A DNA stretch of 49,508 bases from Gemmatimonadales bacterium. GTDB taxonomy: Bacteria; Gemmatimonadota; Gemmatimonadetes; Gemmatimonadales; GWC2-71-9. Shown in pieces: positions 1 to 8,939 of the stretch; the stretch's first letter is position 1, and every line of letters begins with the position of its first letter. The stretch spans positions 1-49,508 of the forward strand of contig JAICLE010000015.1 in assembly GCA_025927545.1 (NCBI GenBank). The letters run 5' to 3'. The notes under the pieces were generated by a model. That model was not told the origin of the DNA and did not search any database. It saw nothing but the letters and a program-made list of their open reading frames with translations. The position numbers were made by a program, and so were the translations under genes.

Positions 1-112
1 CGGATCGCCCGGGCGGACCGTGCGGCGCTGTAGGCTCCCGCGCAACCAACGCCGGCCGAACAGGGTCAGAGTGAGGTACGTCGGCCCATCCTCCATCCGA
101 GCCCCTCGAGCC

Positions 113-1492
113 ATGCCCGATCACCGGTCCGCCCTGGTCCCGCTGCAGCTGCTCCTGCTCCTCCTTCCCGCCGGGCTCCCGGCCCAGGACAGCGCATTCG
201 CGAAGGAGGAGTTCGCGGCGCGCCGGGCCAGGCTGGTGGAGCTCATCCCCGACGGTGCAGCGCTGGTGTTCGGCGGAGAGGACCACGGCGAGAATGTCCG
301 CTTCCGGCAGGCGCCCGACTTCTTCTATCTCACCGGGATCGAGCAGCCCGGGACCGTACTGCTCGTGAGCGGGATAACGAAACGGGCGATCGTCTTCGCG
401 CCCCGGCAGGACGGCGGCGACGCCGGGCTGCTGGATTCCACTGAACAGGCGCGCCGGGGCATCGAAGTGCTGCCGATGGAGAGCTTCTTCGCGTGGCTGG
501 CCCGGACCGTCGCCCGGCCCGGCGTGCGGACGCTGTACCTTCCACTCACGCCGCCGGACGATCAGTTGCACGCGCGGTTCGAAGCCAAGATGCTGGAGGC
601 CATGGCGCGCGACAATCCGGTCTTCGGCCATGAGGCGCCGCTCGCCGCGCTGGTCGAGCGCATCCGGCGGGCCGAGCCCCAAACCCCGGTCGCCGACATC
701 AACCCGCTGCTCGATAGCCTCCGCTGGATCAAGACGCCCTACGAAGTCGAGCGGCTGCGCCGTGCCGGCGCCATCGGCGCGGCCGCCATCGCCGAGGCCA
801 TCCGGGGCACCCGTCCCGGCATGTACGAGTACGAGCTGGCGGCCGCGGCCCGGTACGTGAACACTCGGCTGGGCGCCCGCGGCGACGCATTCCTGCCAAT
901 CGTTCCCTCGGGGCCAAACGCTCCCGATGTGCACTACGAAGCCAACACCCGGCGCATGGAGCCCGGCGACCTGGTTTACATGGATTACGGCAGCGACTAC
1001 GACTATTACGAGTCCGACATCACGCGCGTCTGGCCGGTGTCAGGCCGCTTCACGGCAGAGCAGGAGCGGATGTACCGGTGCGTGCTCGAGGCCAGGAACG
1101 CGATCATAGCCGTGATGCGGCCGGGCGTCACCATCCGGCAGATGCAGGACGCGGCCGAGCCGGTGTATGAGCGCTATGGGTGGAAGGACGCGTATCTGCG
1201 GACGGGGCGCTACGTGGGCCACTTCGTGGGGCTGTCGGTGCACGACGTGGGTGACAGCTTCGGGCCGGGCACGGGCCGCCCGTTCCGGGCCGGGGTGGTC
1301 TTCAACGTCGAGCCGGTGCTCGAGTTCCCCGAACGAAAGATCCACTTGCGGCTGGAAGACACCATCCTCATCACCGCGACCGGCGCCGAGAACCTGACGG
1401 CGGGCGTGCCGGTGGCGGTGGACAGTATCTACCGCCTGATCCGCGCGCGCGGTGTCAACTCGAGCCCCGTGGGCGGAACCGAGAAGCGTTGA
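113..1492 (+). CDS. pepP: Secreted Xaa-Pro aminopeptidase (aminopeptidase P type, peptidase M24)
   Basis: Predicted metallo-aminopeptidase that removes an N-terminal residue preceding proline. I start it at the ATG at 113, because this gives a clean signal peptide: a Leu-rich core then L-P-A before Gln, so the enzyme probably acts in the periplasm. An aminopeptidase P N-terminal domain follows (about residues 25-160, with F-Y-L-T-G), then a pita-bread M24 domain. All metal ligands are visible: Asp291 in M-D-Y-G, Asp302 in S-D-I-T, His370 in G-H-F-V-G, with catalytic-type His377 in V-H-D-V-G, Glu in N-V-E-P and Glu in L-E-D-T. The length (459 aa) is normal for the family. In-frame codons run upstream to 20 but encode an Arg-rich stretch that would mask the signal peptide. 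The 3' end overlaps the convergent receiver gene by 38 bp. Family call is firm; substrate specificity is inferred. Confidence 0.88.
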   Translation: MPDHRSALVPLQLLLLLLPAGLPAQDSAFAKEEFAARRARLVELIPDGAALVFGGEDHGENVRFRQAPDFFYLTGIEQPGTVLLVSGITKRAIVFAPRQDGGDAGLLDSTEQARRGIEVLPMESFFAWLARTVARPGVRTLYLPLTPPDDQLHARFEAKMLEAMARDNPVFGHEAPLAALVERIRRAEPQTPVADINPLLDSLRWIKTPYEVERLRRAGAIGAAAIAEAIRGTRPGMYEYELAAAARYVNTRLGARGDAFLPIVPSGPNAPDVHYEANTRRMEPGDLVYMDYGSDYDYYESDITRVWPVSGRFTAEQERMYRCVLEARNAIIAVMRPGVTIRQMQDAAEPVYERYGWKDAYLRTGRYVGHFVGLSVHDVGDSFGPGTGRPFRAGVVFNVEPVLEFPERKIHLRLEDTILITATGAENLTAGVPVAVDSIYRLIRARGVNSSPVGGTEKR

Positions 1493-1910
1493 AGCGCCTG
1501 GCCCCCGGGCGGGGCGGCCGCTTCCCCGCCAGCAGCGGTTGCACCACGGCGAGCAGCTCCTCGGCGCTGAACGGCTCGCGCAGAATCGCGACGTCCGGCG
1601 GGAGGCGGCTCTCCAACTCGGGCGTGGAGCGCGCCGGATTGGCGAGATAGACGACGGGAAGCTTGGGTAACTGCGCGCGCAGCTCCTGAATCAGGTCGAG
1701 GCCCGCCACGCCGCCCACCCGCGTGTTGCTGATGACCAGGTCACAGGTCTTGAGGCCGAGCGCGAGCTGGGTGGCGGAAAGCCCGTCGTAGGCCTGGAAG
1801 ACGGCGTGCCCGTCACCCAGCAGCGTCTCGATGACCAGGTTGACGACGGCCTTGTCCTCGTCGGCAACGACGATGTAGCGGCCGGCGAAGGTCTCGGCGC
1901 GCGAATTCAT
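1455..1910 (-). CDS. Stand-alone response-regulator receiver domain, degenerate phosphorylation site
   Basis: A 151-aa protein consisting of one CheY-like receiver domain and a basic, Arg-rich tail of about 25 residues. The fold signature is clear: V-V-A-D-E-D in the place of the acidic pair, G-L-D-L-I after beta-3, and R-E-P-F at the beta-5 end. The phospho-acceptor position in L-V-I-S-N-T is Asn62, not Asp. The conserved Thr/Ser of beta-4 is Ala (Y-L-A-N) and the conserved Lys before Pro-Phe is Glu. It is therefore unlikely to be switched by a normal Asp phosphorylation. The reading frame stays open far upstream (to 3062), but only as the shadow of the + strand gene; the ATG at 1910 begins the domain. 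No output domain and no adjacent kinase are present. It converges on and overlaps the aminopeptidase gene by 38 bp. Confidence 0.82.
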   Translation of the reverse strand: MNSRAETFAGRYIVVADEDKAVVNLVIETLLGDGHAVFQAYDGLSATQLALGLKTCDLVISNTRVGGVAGLDLIQELRAQLPKLPVVYLANPARSTPELESRLPPDVAILREPFSAEELLAVVQPLLAGKRPPRPGARRFNASRFRPRGSS

Positions 1911-2213
1911 TGTAGAACCTTGGGCCCGGGGACATCCGGGAGTGGCAGGCGGCGAGGAAGAAGCTTCTGCAATATAGGCTGACGACAACGGGAAGGCTGG
2001 CCTATGGCCTGGACGCTCCTCCGGTGGTGCGCAAGCCCCCGTTGCGCCCGGAAGGCCGGGCGTCGATTTTGGCATTTCCGGAACGACTACCTGGTGTCCG
2101 CCCCCCATTCGGCGGAGCGCGGGAGGGGGCTTGGCTTCCCCGCTGCCGGCCCGCGCCGATGAGACCGAGTGGGGCACCCTGACTATCACGGCAAGCTCTC
2201 GAAGGAGCGTGGG
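1911..2213. other. Divergent intergenic region
   Basis: These 303 bases separate the receiver gene (-) from the propeller operon (+) and should hold both promoters. An AT-rich hexamer TATATT lies on the - strand at 1976-1971, about 60 nt before the receiver ATG, next to a 10-bp palindrome AGAAGCTTCT at 1959-1968. I see no good -35 box for it. On the + side the only clear signal is the ribosome site GAAGGAG at 2201-2207. No further gene is supported. Confidence 0.3.
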
Positions 2214-3329
2214 ATGAGCGGTGTACGGGTCCTGGTCGGCACGCGCAAGGGCGCCTTCGTCCTTACATCCGACGGCAAGCGCGACAAATGGGAGGTCAGC
2301 GGGCCCCACTTCGCGGGCTGGGAGATCTACCACCTCAAGGGGTCGCCCGCCGACCCGAATCGGCTTTACGCCTCGCAGTCGAGTGGCTGGTTCGGTCAGG
2401 TGATGCAGCGCTCCGACGACGGCGGCAAGACCTGGGAGGCAATGGGGAACGAGTTCGCCTACGACGGCGTCCCCGGTACCCATATGTGGTACGATGGTAC
2501 GCCGCACCCCTGGGAGTTCAAGCGGGTCTGGCACCTCGAGCCGTCGCTCACCGACCCGGATACGGTCTACGCGGGGGTGGAGGACGCCGCCCTGTTCCGC
2601 TCGACCGACGGCGGCAAGAGATGGCAGGAGCTCTCGGGCCTCCGCGGCCACGGCTCGGGAGCCAGATGGCAGCCGGGTGCCGGCGGGATGTGCCTGCACA
2701 CGATCCTGCTGGATCCGAAGGACCCCAGGCGCATCTTCATCGCCATCTCGGCTGCGGGCGCGTTCCGGACCGACGACGGTGGCCAGACCTGGCGCCCGGT
2801 CAACCGCGGCCTCAAATCGCAGGGCATCCCCGACCCGGATGCCGAGGTGGGGCACTGCGTCCATCGCATCGCCATGCACCCGTCGCGGCCGGACGTGCTG
2901 TTCATGCAGAAGCACTGGGACGTGATGCGCAGCGACGACAGCGGCGACTCCTGGCACGAGGTCAGCGGCGACCTCCCGACCGATTTCGGTTTTCCGATCG
3001 ACGTCCATGCGCACGAGCCGGAGACCATCTACGTCGTCCCGATCACCAGCGACTCGCATCATTTCCCGCCCGAGGGCAAGCTCCGCGTATACCGGAGCCG
3101 CACCGGCGGCAACGAATGGGAGCCCTTGAGCAAGGGCCTGCCGCAGAAGGACTGCTACGTCAACGTGCTGCGCGATGCGATGGCGGTGGATTCGCTCGAC
3201 CCGTGCGGCGTGTACTTCGGGACCACCGGCGGGCAGGTCTACGCGTCGGCCAGTGCGGGCGACAAGTGGGCGCCCATCGTCCGGGACCTGCCGGCGGTCC
3301 TCTCCGTGGAAGTGCAGACGCTGGCATGA
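2214..3329 (+). CDS. Asp-box (BNR/sialidase-type) beta-propeller protein
   Basis: A 371-aa protein without a signal peptide, built from repeated Asp-box hairpins of the form S-x-D-x-G-x-x-W: [27 protein letters not shown] and R-S-D-D-S-G-D-S-W are the clearest, with two weaker copies near the C terminus. Such proteins fold as six- or seven-bladed propellers and are often auto-annotated as exo-alpha-sialidases. I do not see the Arg triad of true sialidases, so the enzyme name should not be taken literally. The start is the ATG at 2214 with GAAGGAG just upstream; a GTG at 2169 is also in frame but lacks a site. The stop overlaps the next ATG as ATGA, so translation is probably coupled to the MoaD-like gene. 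First gene of a five-gene operon. Confidence 0.85.
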   Translation: MSGVRVLVGTRKGAFVLTSDGKRDKWEVSGPHFAGWEIYHLKGSPADPNRLYASQSSGWFGQVMQRSDDGGKTWEAMGNEFAYDGVPGTHMWYDGTPHPWEFKRVWHLEPSLTDPDTVYAGVEDAALFRSTDGGKRWQELSGLRGHGSGARWQPGAGGMCLHTILLDPKDPRRIFIAISAAGAFRTDDGGQTWRPVNRGLKSQGIPDPDAEVGHCVHRIAMHPSRPDVLFMQKHWDVMRSDDSGDSWHEVSGDLPTDFGFPIDVHAHEPETIYVVPITSDSHHFPPEGKLRVYRSRTGGNEWEPLSKGLPQKDCYVNVLRDAMAVDSLDPCGVYFGTTGGQVYASASAGDKWAPIVRDLPAVLSVEVQTLA

Positions 3330-3622
3330 TCCGGGTGGTCCTGCCGCAGCACCTGCGGACGCTGGCGCGGGTACCCGAGGAGGTGCAGCTCGAGGTCGCG
3401 CCTCCGGCTACGCTTCGGTCGGTGCTCGACGCGCTCGAGGCCGGGTATCCGGTGCTGCGCGGTACCATCCGCGGCCACGGCACGCAGCAACGCCGGCCGT
3501 TCGTGCGATTCTTCGCGTGCGAGCAGGATCTGTCGCACGAACCGCCGGATGCGCCGCTGCCGGACGCGGTCGCGGCGGGAGCCGAGCCGTTCCTGGTGGT
3601 CGGGGCTATGGCGGGCGGCTGA
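3326..3622 (+). CDS. MoaD/ThiS-family small protein with C-terminal Gly-Gly
   Basis: A 98-aa ubiquitin-fold protein ending exactly in V-G-A-M-A-G-G. In MoaD, ThiS, SAMPs and related proteins the terminal Gly is adenylated by an E1-like enzyme and then carries sulfur or is joined to a target. The N terminus ([10 protein letters not shown]) and the central [10 protein letters not shown] also fit the family. It overlaps the propeller gene by 4 bp. There is no MoaE, MoeB/ThiF, ThiG or other cofactor gene in the window, so a standard role in molybdopterin or thiamine synthesis has no local support. From memory, MoaD-like proteins beside Asp-box propellers recur in other bacteria; function unknown. 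Confidence 0.82.
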   Translation: MIRVVLPQHLRTLARVPEEVQLEVAPPATLRSVLDALEAGYPVLRGTIRGHGTQQRRPFVRFFACEQDLSHEPPDAPLPDAVAAGAEPFLVVGAMAGG

Positions 3623-3641
3623 TCCACCGGGAGGAAATCGG

Positions 3642-3998
3642 ATGCGATACATGCTGCTGATCTACGGAGATGAACAGGCCTGGAGCGACGAGGAGCGGGA
3701 GCGGTGCTATGGCGAGTCCGCCGCGTTCGCGCGCGAGCTCGAGGCCGGCGGCCGGTATCTCGCTGCCGCCCCGCTCCATCCGGTGGCAACGGCCACCAGC
3801 GTCCGCGTCCGCGACCGCCAGCGGCTCGTAACCGATGGGCCATTTGCCGAGACCCGCGAACAGCTCGGCGGCTACTTCCTGGTCGAGGCCGGCAATCTCG
3901 ACGAGGCCATCGAGATCGCCGCCCGGCTTCCCGGCGCCCGGCTGGGCACGGTCGAGATCCGGCCGGTGCTGGACGTGCCGGGTCTGCCGGCGGACTGA
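3642..3998 (+). CDS. YCII/DGPF-domain protein
   Basis: A 118-aa protein with the typical opening M-R-Y-M-L-L-I-Y-G and the diagnostic D-G-P-F-A-E-T-R-E-Q-L-G-G-Y motif at mid-length, followed by a region rich in E-A-I-E-I-A-A-R-L-P and ending with the E-I-R-P-V strand. This is the dimeric ferredoxin-like YCII fold, often found next to ECF sigma factors; its biochemical role is not established. The ATG at 3642 has a strong site (GGGAGGA) 8-9 nt upstream. It sits 19 bp after the MoaD-like gene and 3 bp before the DUF3224 gene, so it belongs to the same operon. Confidence 0.88.
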   Translation: MRYMLLIYGDEQAWSDEERERCYGESAAFARELEAGGRYLAAAPLHPVATATSVRVRDRQRLVTDGPFAETREQLGGYFLVEAGNLDEAIEIAARLPGARLGTVEIRPVLDVPGLPAD

Positions 3999-4001
3999 GC
4001 G

Positions 4002-4412
4002 GTGGCGCAGGCGCGCGGCACGTTCGACGTGCAGCTGGTTCCCCAGGCCCCGGACGCCGGGGCCGAGGGCACGCTGCCGGACCGTCTCACCATCGACAAG
4101 CAGTTCCACGGCGACCTCGAGGGCACCAGCCACGGCCAGATGCTCGCCGCGACCACCGCCGTCACCGGCTCGGCCGGCTATGTCGCCATCGAGCGGGTGC
4201 GCGGCAGACTCGCCGGGCGCAGCGGCAGCTTCGTCCTCCAGCACAGCGGCACCCTCGAGCGCGGCACGCCGCACCTGAGCGTCACGGTGGTACCGGACTC
4301 GGGCACGGAGGAACTGGCCGGGCTGGCCGGAGGGATGGAGATCATCATCGCGGAGGGAAAGCACTCGTATGTCTTCGAGTACACGCTTCCCGGGAGGCGC
4401 CCGCCGGCGTGA
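4002..4412 (+). CDS. DUF3224 family protein
   Basis: A 136-aa protein starting at a GTG 3 bp after the previous stop. Conserved DUF3224 features are visible: an N-terminal G-T-F-D-V-Q strand, D-K-Q-F-H-G-D-L-E-G-T-S-H-G-Q-M in the first half, G-S-F-V-L-Q-H-S-G-T in the middle and a C-terminal H-S-Y-V-F-E-Y-T strand. The family is predicted to form a small beta barrel related to allene oxide cyclase; no reaction is known. No signal peptide. The stop overlaps the next ATG (TGATG). Confidence 0.83.
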   Translation: MAQARGTFDVQLVPQAPDAGAEGTLPDRLTIDKQFHGDLEGTSHGQMLAATTAVTGSAGYVAIERVRGRLAGRSGSFVLQHSGTLERGTPHLSVTVVPDSGTEELAGLAGGMEIIIAEGKHSYVFEYTLPGRRPPA

Positions 4413-4801
4413 TGCGGCGACTGGTGCCGCCCGCCTTGATGTGCCTGTGCGTGCTGTCCGCGTGCACGGACGCGGCAACGCGCGTCGCGTACGATCTCGA
4501 GCGGGGCGCCAGAGAGCTGCGCCGGTCCGGGGCCGCCACATCGGTCGTCGACCACGCTCCCAAGGAAACGCCCGAGGGTTGCTCCGCCGGCTATACCCTC
4601 CAGCTCAGCGAGGCCTCCGCGCTGCTGGTGTGGTGCAGGGACTCCGTCGCGGCGCCGGCCACCAGCAGCCATACCACGACCTATCACCTCAACTACGTCA
4701 CGGTGCCGGAGACCTTCAGGATCGAGAAGGGCGCGGGAGAGCACGCGCTGATCGAGCTCACCCGGGAGGACGGAGACGTCGTGGTCACCGGCCTTCGCTG
4801 A
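4412..4801 (+). CDS. Small putative lipoprotein
   Basis: A 129-aa protein with a lipoprotein signal: basic M-R-R, hydrophobic core, and lipobox L-S-A-C, giving a mature N terminus at about Cys17. The rest is soluble and rich in Thr, Ser and Glu, with two further Cys (E-G-C-S-A-G and V-W-C-R-D) that could form a disulfide. I do not recognise the family. It overlaps the DUF3224 gene by one base and ends the operon, 22 bp before the convergent ETF-QO gene. Confidence 0.7.
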   Translation: MRRLVPPALMCLCVLSACTDAATRVAYDLERGARELRRSGAATSVVDHAPKETPEGCSAGYTLQLSEASALLVWCRDSVAAPATSSHTTTYHLNYVTVPETFRIEKGAGEHALIELTREDGDVVVTGLR

Positions 4802-4823
4802 CGGCGGCCGGGAACGCGCCCGG

Positions 4824-6479
4824 CTACATGGACCGGTACTTGGGCCCGCTCCCACCCTCCCGCGGCGTCCACCGCGGGCCCAGAACGTCCGTCGCCTTGC
4901 AGTCGATGCAGTTCGGCGCGTTCACGCGCAGTTCGTCTCCCACCCGCTCGTAGACGCCCGCCGGGCACATGTGCGAGTAGAAATCGGCAACCTCGCCCGT
5001 CACGTCGGGGCCGACGATGAGATGCGACGGGATCGTGTCGCGCGTGGCGTTGCCCGACTTGAAGACGGCGTCCACCTTGCTGAACGTCAGCCGTCCGTCC
5101 GGCGTGAACGGCTGGGCGGTCGAGGTGGCGCGCGGGGTCCGCGCGTCCTCAGTCATGTGGATCTTCCCGCCCGGGAATCGCCCGCCGGTGACCGTCATCA
5201 GCCCGGCCTTGAGCCCGCCGACATAGAGGCCGTCCTTGAACGCCAGGCGCATGTTCCGGGTCCGCCGCATGTCGGCCACGATATAGCTCTCGTGCACCAT
5301 GCGGTCGTACCCGGCGAGCGCGGGGGCGGAGACGTCGCCCGCTTTCAGCGCGGCAAACGCGGCGCGCGCGGCGTACACTCCCGACTGCACGGCGTAGTGG
5401 ATCCCCTTGAGCGAGGGAACGTCCACCAGTCCCACCGTGTCGCCCGCGAAGAGCACGCCCGCCCCGCTCAGGCGAGACGGGAGCGCATGGTACCCGCCCT
5501 CCGGAATCGTCTTCGCGCCCCATTCGAGGAGCTGGCCGCCCTCGAGCTGCGGCCGGAACAGCGGATGCAGCTTCATCCGCTGGAGCAGCTCGTGCACATC
5601 GAGGCTCGCATCGTGGTAGTCGAGACCGACGACCAGGCCGATGGCCACCTGCGTGGGGCCAAGCGGGTACATGAAGCTTCCGCCGAACGCATCGGTGGGC
5701 AGCGGCCACCCGAGCGTGTGAACGACCTCTCCCAGTGGCCGCGGCACCTCCCAGAGCTCTTTCACGCCGAGGGCGAAGAGCTGCGGGTTGGCCGAATGCA
5801 CGCTCTGCCACTGCCGCCAGGCCTGGCCCAGCAGTCCGCGCGTCCCCTCCGCCACCACGGTGATGCGGGCGGTCAGCTCGGTCGGCGGCGTGTAGGTCCC
5901 GGTAGGCTGGCGCTCGCGATCGAGACCCGACGGCGCGGTCCGGATGCCGCGTACCGCATCGCCCTCCACCAGAAGCGCGTCCGCCGGGAAGCCGGCGAAG
6001 AGATTCACGCCCAGCTCCTCGGCGCGCTCGCCGAGCCAGCGGACGATCTCGCAGATGGACGCGGTGTAATAGCCGCGGTTCCGCATCGTCGGCGGGGTCG
6101 GGATGCGCTGCGCGCGGGTGCCGCTCAGGAAGTAGACCGCCTCGTCCGGGACACGCTGGCGGAAGGGGAGGTCGGACGGCTCGAGCTCGGGGAAGAGCTC
6201 CTGCAAGGCGCGCGGGTTTACTACCGCGCCGGAGAGGTTGTGCTCGCCGAGGCTGCCGGCCTTCTCCAGCACGCCGATCTCGAGGTCGGCCATCCCGCCG
6301 CCGGCTTCCTGGTCGCGTTTGACCAGCCGCGCCAGCTCGATGGCGCAGGCCAGCCCTGCGGGTCCGGCACCCACGATGAGCACGTCCATCCCGATTGCTT
6401 CGTCGCCCGGCGGATCGCGGAGGACGAGCCGGTCGAGGGGCAACGGGGGCTGGTGCTGGATGGGGAGGATCGTCGACAC
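4824..6479 (-). CDS. Electron transfer flavoprotein-ubiquinone oxidoreductase (ETF-QO), altered cluster motif
   Basis: A 551-aa homologue of ETF-QO, which takes electrons from reduced ETF through FAD and a [4Fe-4S] cluster to membrane quinone. The GTG at 6479 is chosen because GGAG lies about 5 nt upstream and the protein then has the family length. The FAD-binding G-A-G-P-A-G-L-A begins near residue 35. The C-terminal ferredoxin-like domain keeps Cys505 (M-C-P-A-G-V-Y-E), Cys524 and Cys527 (N-C-I-D-C), but the fourth expected ligand is Thr530 (K-A-T-D-V). EtfA and EtfB lie 22 kb away on the same strand, and glutaryl-CoA dehydrogenase beyond them, so the pathway partners are in the window. 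The frame stays open upstream to 7151 through the tetranucleotide array, but that extension is low-complexity and not credible. Confidence 0.9.
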   Translation of the reverse strand: MSTILPIQHQPPLPLDRLVLRDPPGDEAIGMDVLIVGAGPAGLACAIELARLVKRDQEAGGGMADLEIGVLEKAGSLGEHNLSGAVVNPRALQELFPELEPSDLPFRQRVPDEAVYFLSGTRAQRIPTPPTMRNRGYYTASICEIVRWLGERAEELGVNLFAGFPADALLVEGDAVRGIRTAPSGLDRERQPTGTYTPPTELTARITVVAEGTRGLLGQAWRQWQSVHSANPQLFALGVKELWEVPRPLGEVVHTLGWPLPTDAFGGSFMYPLGPTQVAIGLVVGLDYHDASLDVHELLQRMKLHPLFRPQLEGGQLLEWGAKTIPEGGYHALPSRLSGAGVLFAGDTVGLVDVPSLKGIHYAVQSGVYAARAAFAALKAGDVSAPALAGYDRMVHESYIVADMRRTRNMRLAFKDGLYVGGLKAGLMTVTGGRFPGGKIHMTEDARTPRATSTAQPFTPDGRLTFSKVDAVFKSGNATRDTIPSHLIVGPDVTGEVADFYSHMCPAGVYERVGDELRVNAPNCIDCKATDVLGPRWTPREGGSGPKYRSM

Positions 6480-6504
6480 GGGGGCTCCGGGTGAGGGCTG
6501 GGGG

Positions 6505-6510
6505 AATTTA
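6505..6510 (-). promoter_or_regulatory. Possible -10 element of the ETF-QO gene
   Basis: TAAATT on the - strand (6510 to 6505), one of very few AT-rich spots here. It would place a transcript start near 6498, about 20 nt before the GTG at 6479. A -35 box at normal spacing would fall at 6528-6533, inside the GGCA array. Motif only. Confidence 0.3.
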
Positions 6511-6523
6511 GGGGCGGCCGGGG

Positions 6524-6568
<45 letters not shown>

Positions 6569-6576
6569 CACAATGC

Positions 6577-6582
6577 TTTAAT
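6577..6582 (+). promoter_or_regulatory. Possible -10 element, leaderless start of the methyltransferase gene
   Basis: TTTAAT lies 8 nt before the ATG at 6591. There is no Shine-Dalgarno sequence, so transcription would begin at or next to the ATG. The matching -35 position (6554-6559) falls in the GGCA array. Confidence 0.35.
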
Positions 6583-6590
6583 TTGGCGCC

Positions 6591-7082
6591 ATGGACTTGC
6601 GCAAGGCGGGGCGTGATCCGTGGGTGTGGGGGCAGGTCGTGCTCATCGCGCTGGTAGCGGTGGTCGCGCCGGTGATGCCGCGCTGGGTGAATCTGGGGGG
6701 CTTCGACTTCGCGCTCAACAGTGTCGGGGCGCGGTGGCTGCGGGTGGCGGGTGGGCTCCTCGCTGCCGTGGGGGTCGGGCTGGCGTTGTGGGGGATGAAG
6801 TCGCTCGGGCCGAGCCTCACGCCGGGCACGGAGCCGCTGCCGGGGGCGCCGCTGGTGACCACGGGGGCGTACGCGCACGTCCGGCATCCGATCTACAGCG
6901 GGGTGGTGCTCATCCTGGCGGGATATACCCTCGCGTGGAGCAACTGGATGCTCGCGCTGATCGTCGGCGTCGTCGCGCGCCAGTTCTTCGAGGCGAAGGC
7001 GCGGGCGGAGGAGCGCTGGCTGGTCGAGCGGTATCCGCAGTATGCGCGGTACTGCCTTCGCGTGGGGCGGCGGGTGGTGTGA
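6591..7082 (+). CDS. Isoprenylcysteine carboxyl methyltransferase-family membrane protein
   Basis: A 163-aa integral membrane protein with about four hydrophobic segments. The C-terminal half carries the family signature: G-A-Y-A-H-V-R-H-P-I-Y-S-G, a hydrophobic segment, then F-E-A-K-A-R-A-E-E-R-W-L and Y-P-Q-Y-A-R-Y. These residues bind S-adenosylmethionine in ICMT and in related bacterial phospholipid or isoprenoid methyltransferases. Bacteria generally lack prenylated CaaX proteins, so the substrate is probably a small lipid-like molecule, but this is unknown. The gene has no ribosome site and may be translated from a leaderless mRNA. It stands alone, divergent from ETF-QO. Confidence 0.82.
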   Translation: MDLRKAGRDPWVWGQVVLIALVAVVAPVMPRWVNLGGFDFALNSVGARWLRVAGGLLAAVGVGLALWGMKSLGPSLTPGTEPLPGAPLVTTGAYAHVRHPIYSGVVLILAGYTLAWSNWMLALIVGVVARQFFEAKARAEERWLVERYPQYARYCLRVGRRVV

Positions 7083-7143
7083 CGGAAGGACGGAAAGAGG
7101 GAAGGGCGGAAAGAGGGAAAGACGGAAGGATGGAAGGGCGGAA
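7083..7143 (+). repeat. Purine-rich tract with internal tandem repeats
   Basis: Sixty-one bases directly after the methyltransferase stop, nearly all purine on the + strand. A 13-base unit CGGAAAGAGGGAA occurs at 7091-7103 and again at 7107-7119, and GACGGAAGGA occurs at 7081-7090 and 7121-7130. No open reading frame or hairpin accounts for it. Confidence 0.75.
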
Positions 7144-7282
7144 CGTCGCATCCGGGCGGCACTGTCATCCCGAGCGGGGCGCGGGATCTTGCCGGGGCGA
7201 GCTCGACGGCCGGATCAGGGAGCAGGCTTCTTACTGGACGCATCACGGGGGCGGCCGCGCCCGGATCTGCGCCGTCCTCCGC

Positions 7283-7288
7283 TACTAT
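7283..7288 (+). promoter_or_regulatory. Possible -10 element, leaderless start of the aminotransferase gene
   Basis: TACTAT lies 8 nt before the ATG at 7297, and no Shine-Dalgarno sequence is present. The same arrangement is seen before the methyltransferase ATG. I see no convincing -35 box. Confidence 0.35.
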
Positions 7289-7296
7289 TCACGCCC

Positions 7297-8553
<1,257 letters not shown>

Positions 8554-8591
8554 GCGCGCCCCGGGTGAATCGCACCGAGGCGACGGCCGGC

Positions 8592-8939
8592 TCACGCCTC
8601 TCCCCGCCTCCAGAGCGCTGCCCAGCCGCCGCCGAACCGCTCGTGCACTTGTCCCCGGACCAGCGCCACTCCGATGAGCAGGACACCAGCGAGCAGTCCG
8701 CTCACCCGCGCCTTCGCCGGCGCGTCCAGCAGCCACGGCGCTATGACGACCCAGGCGCCGAGCGGCAGGGCGGCCCAGCGGATGGGCCGGGTCACCTGCG
8801 ACATGGCGATGACCGCCGCGCTCACCGCGAGCGGCCCGGCGATGAGGTCGCTTACCCGCGCGGCGCCGCCGTACCCGAGCACCGATGGCGCGGCCATCAG
8901 CCAGATCCCGGCCAGCGCGCCGCACACCCTCGCCCACAT
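8592..8939 (-). CDS. SPW-repeat membrane protein
   Basis: A 115-aa protein with four hydrophobic segments forming two related halves: G-I-W-L-M-A-A-P-S-V-L-G-Y and G-A-W-V-V-I-A-P-W-L-L-D, the G-x-W-x-x-x-x-P-W signature of SPW repeats. Function of the family is unknown. It begins at the base next to the VKOR-like stop and is the last gene of the long minus-strand operon. It may modify or accompany the VKOR-like protein, but that rests on position only. Confidence 0.8.
   Translation of the reverse strand: MWARVCGALAGIWLMAAPSVLGYGGAARVSDLIAGPLAVSAAVIAMSQVTRPIRWAALPLGAWVVIAPWLLDAPAKARVSGLLAGVLLIGVALVRGQVHERFGGGWAALWRRGEA

Noticed and set aside
1-112. Possible upstream start of the aminopeptidase at position 20
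   Set aside because: Adds 31 Arg-rich residues ahead of an evident signal peptide; no ribosome site.
2214-3329. Propeller protein annotated as a true sialidase
   Set aside because: Asp boxes are structural; no signal peptide and no Arg triad or catalytic Tyr/Glu set can be seen.
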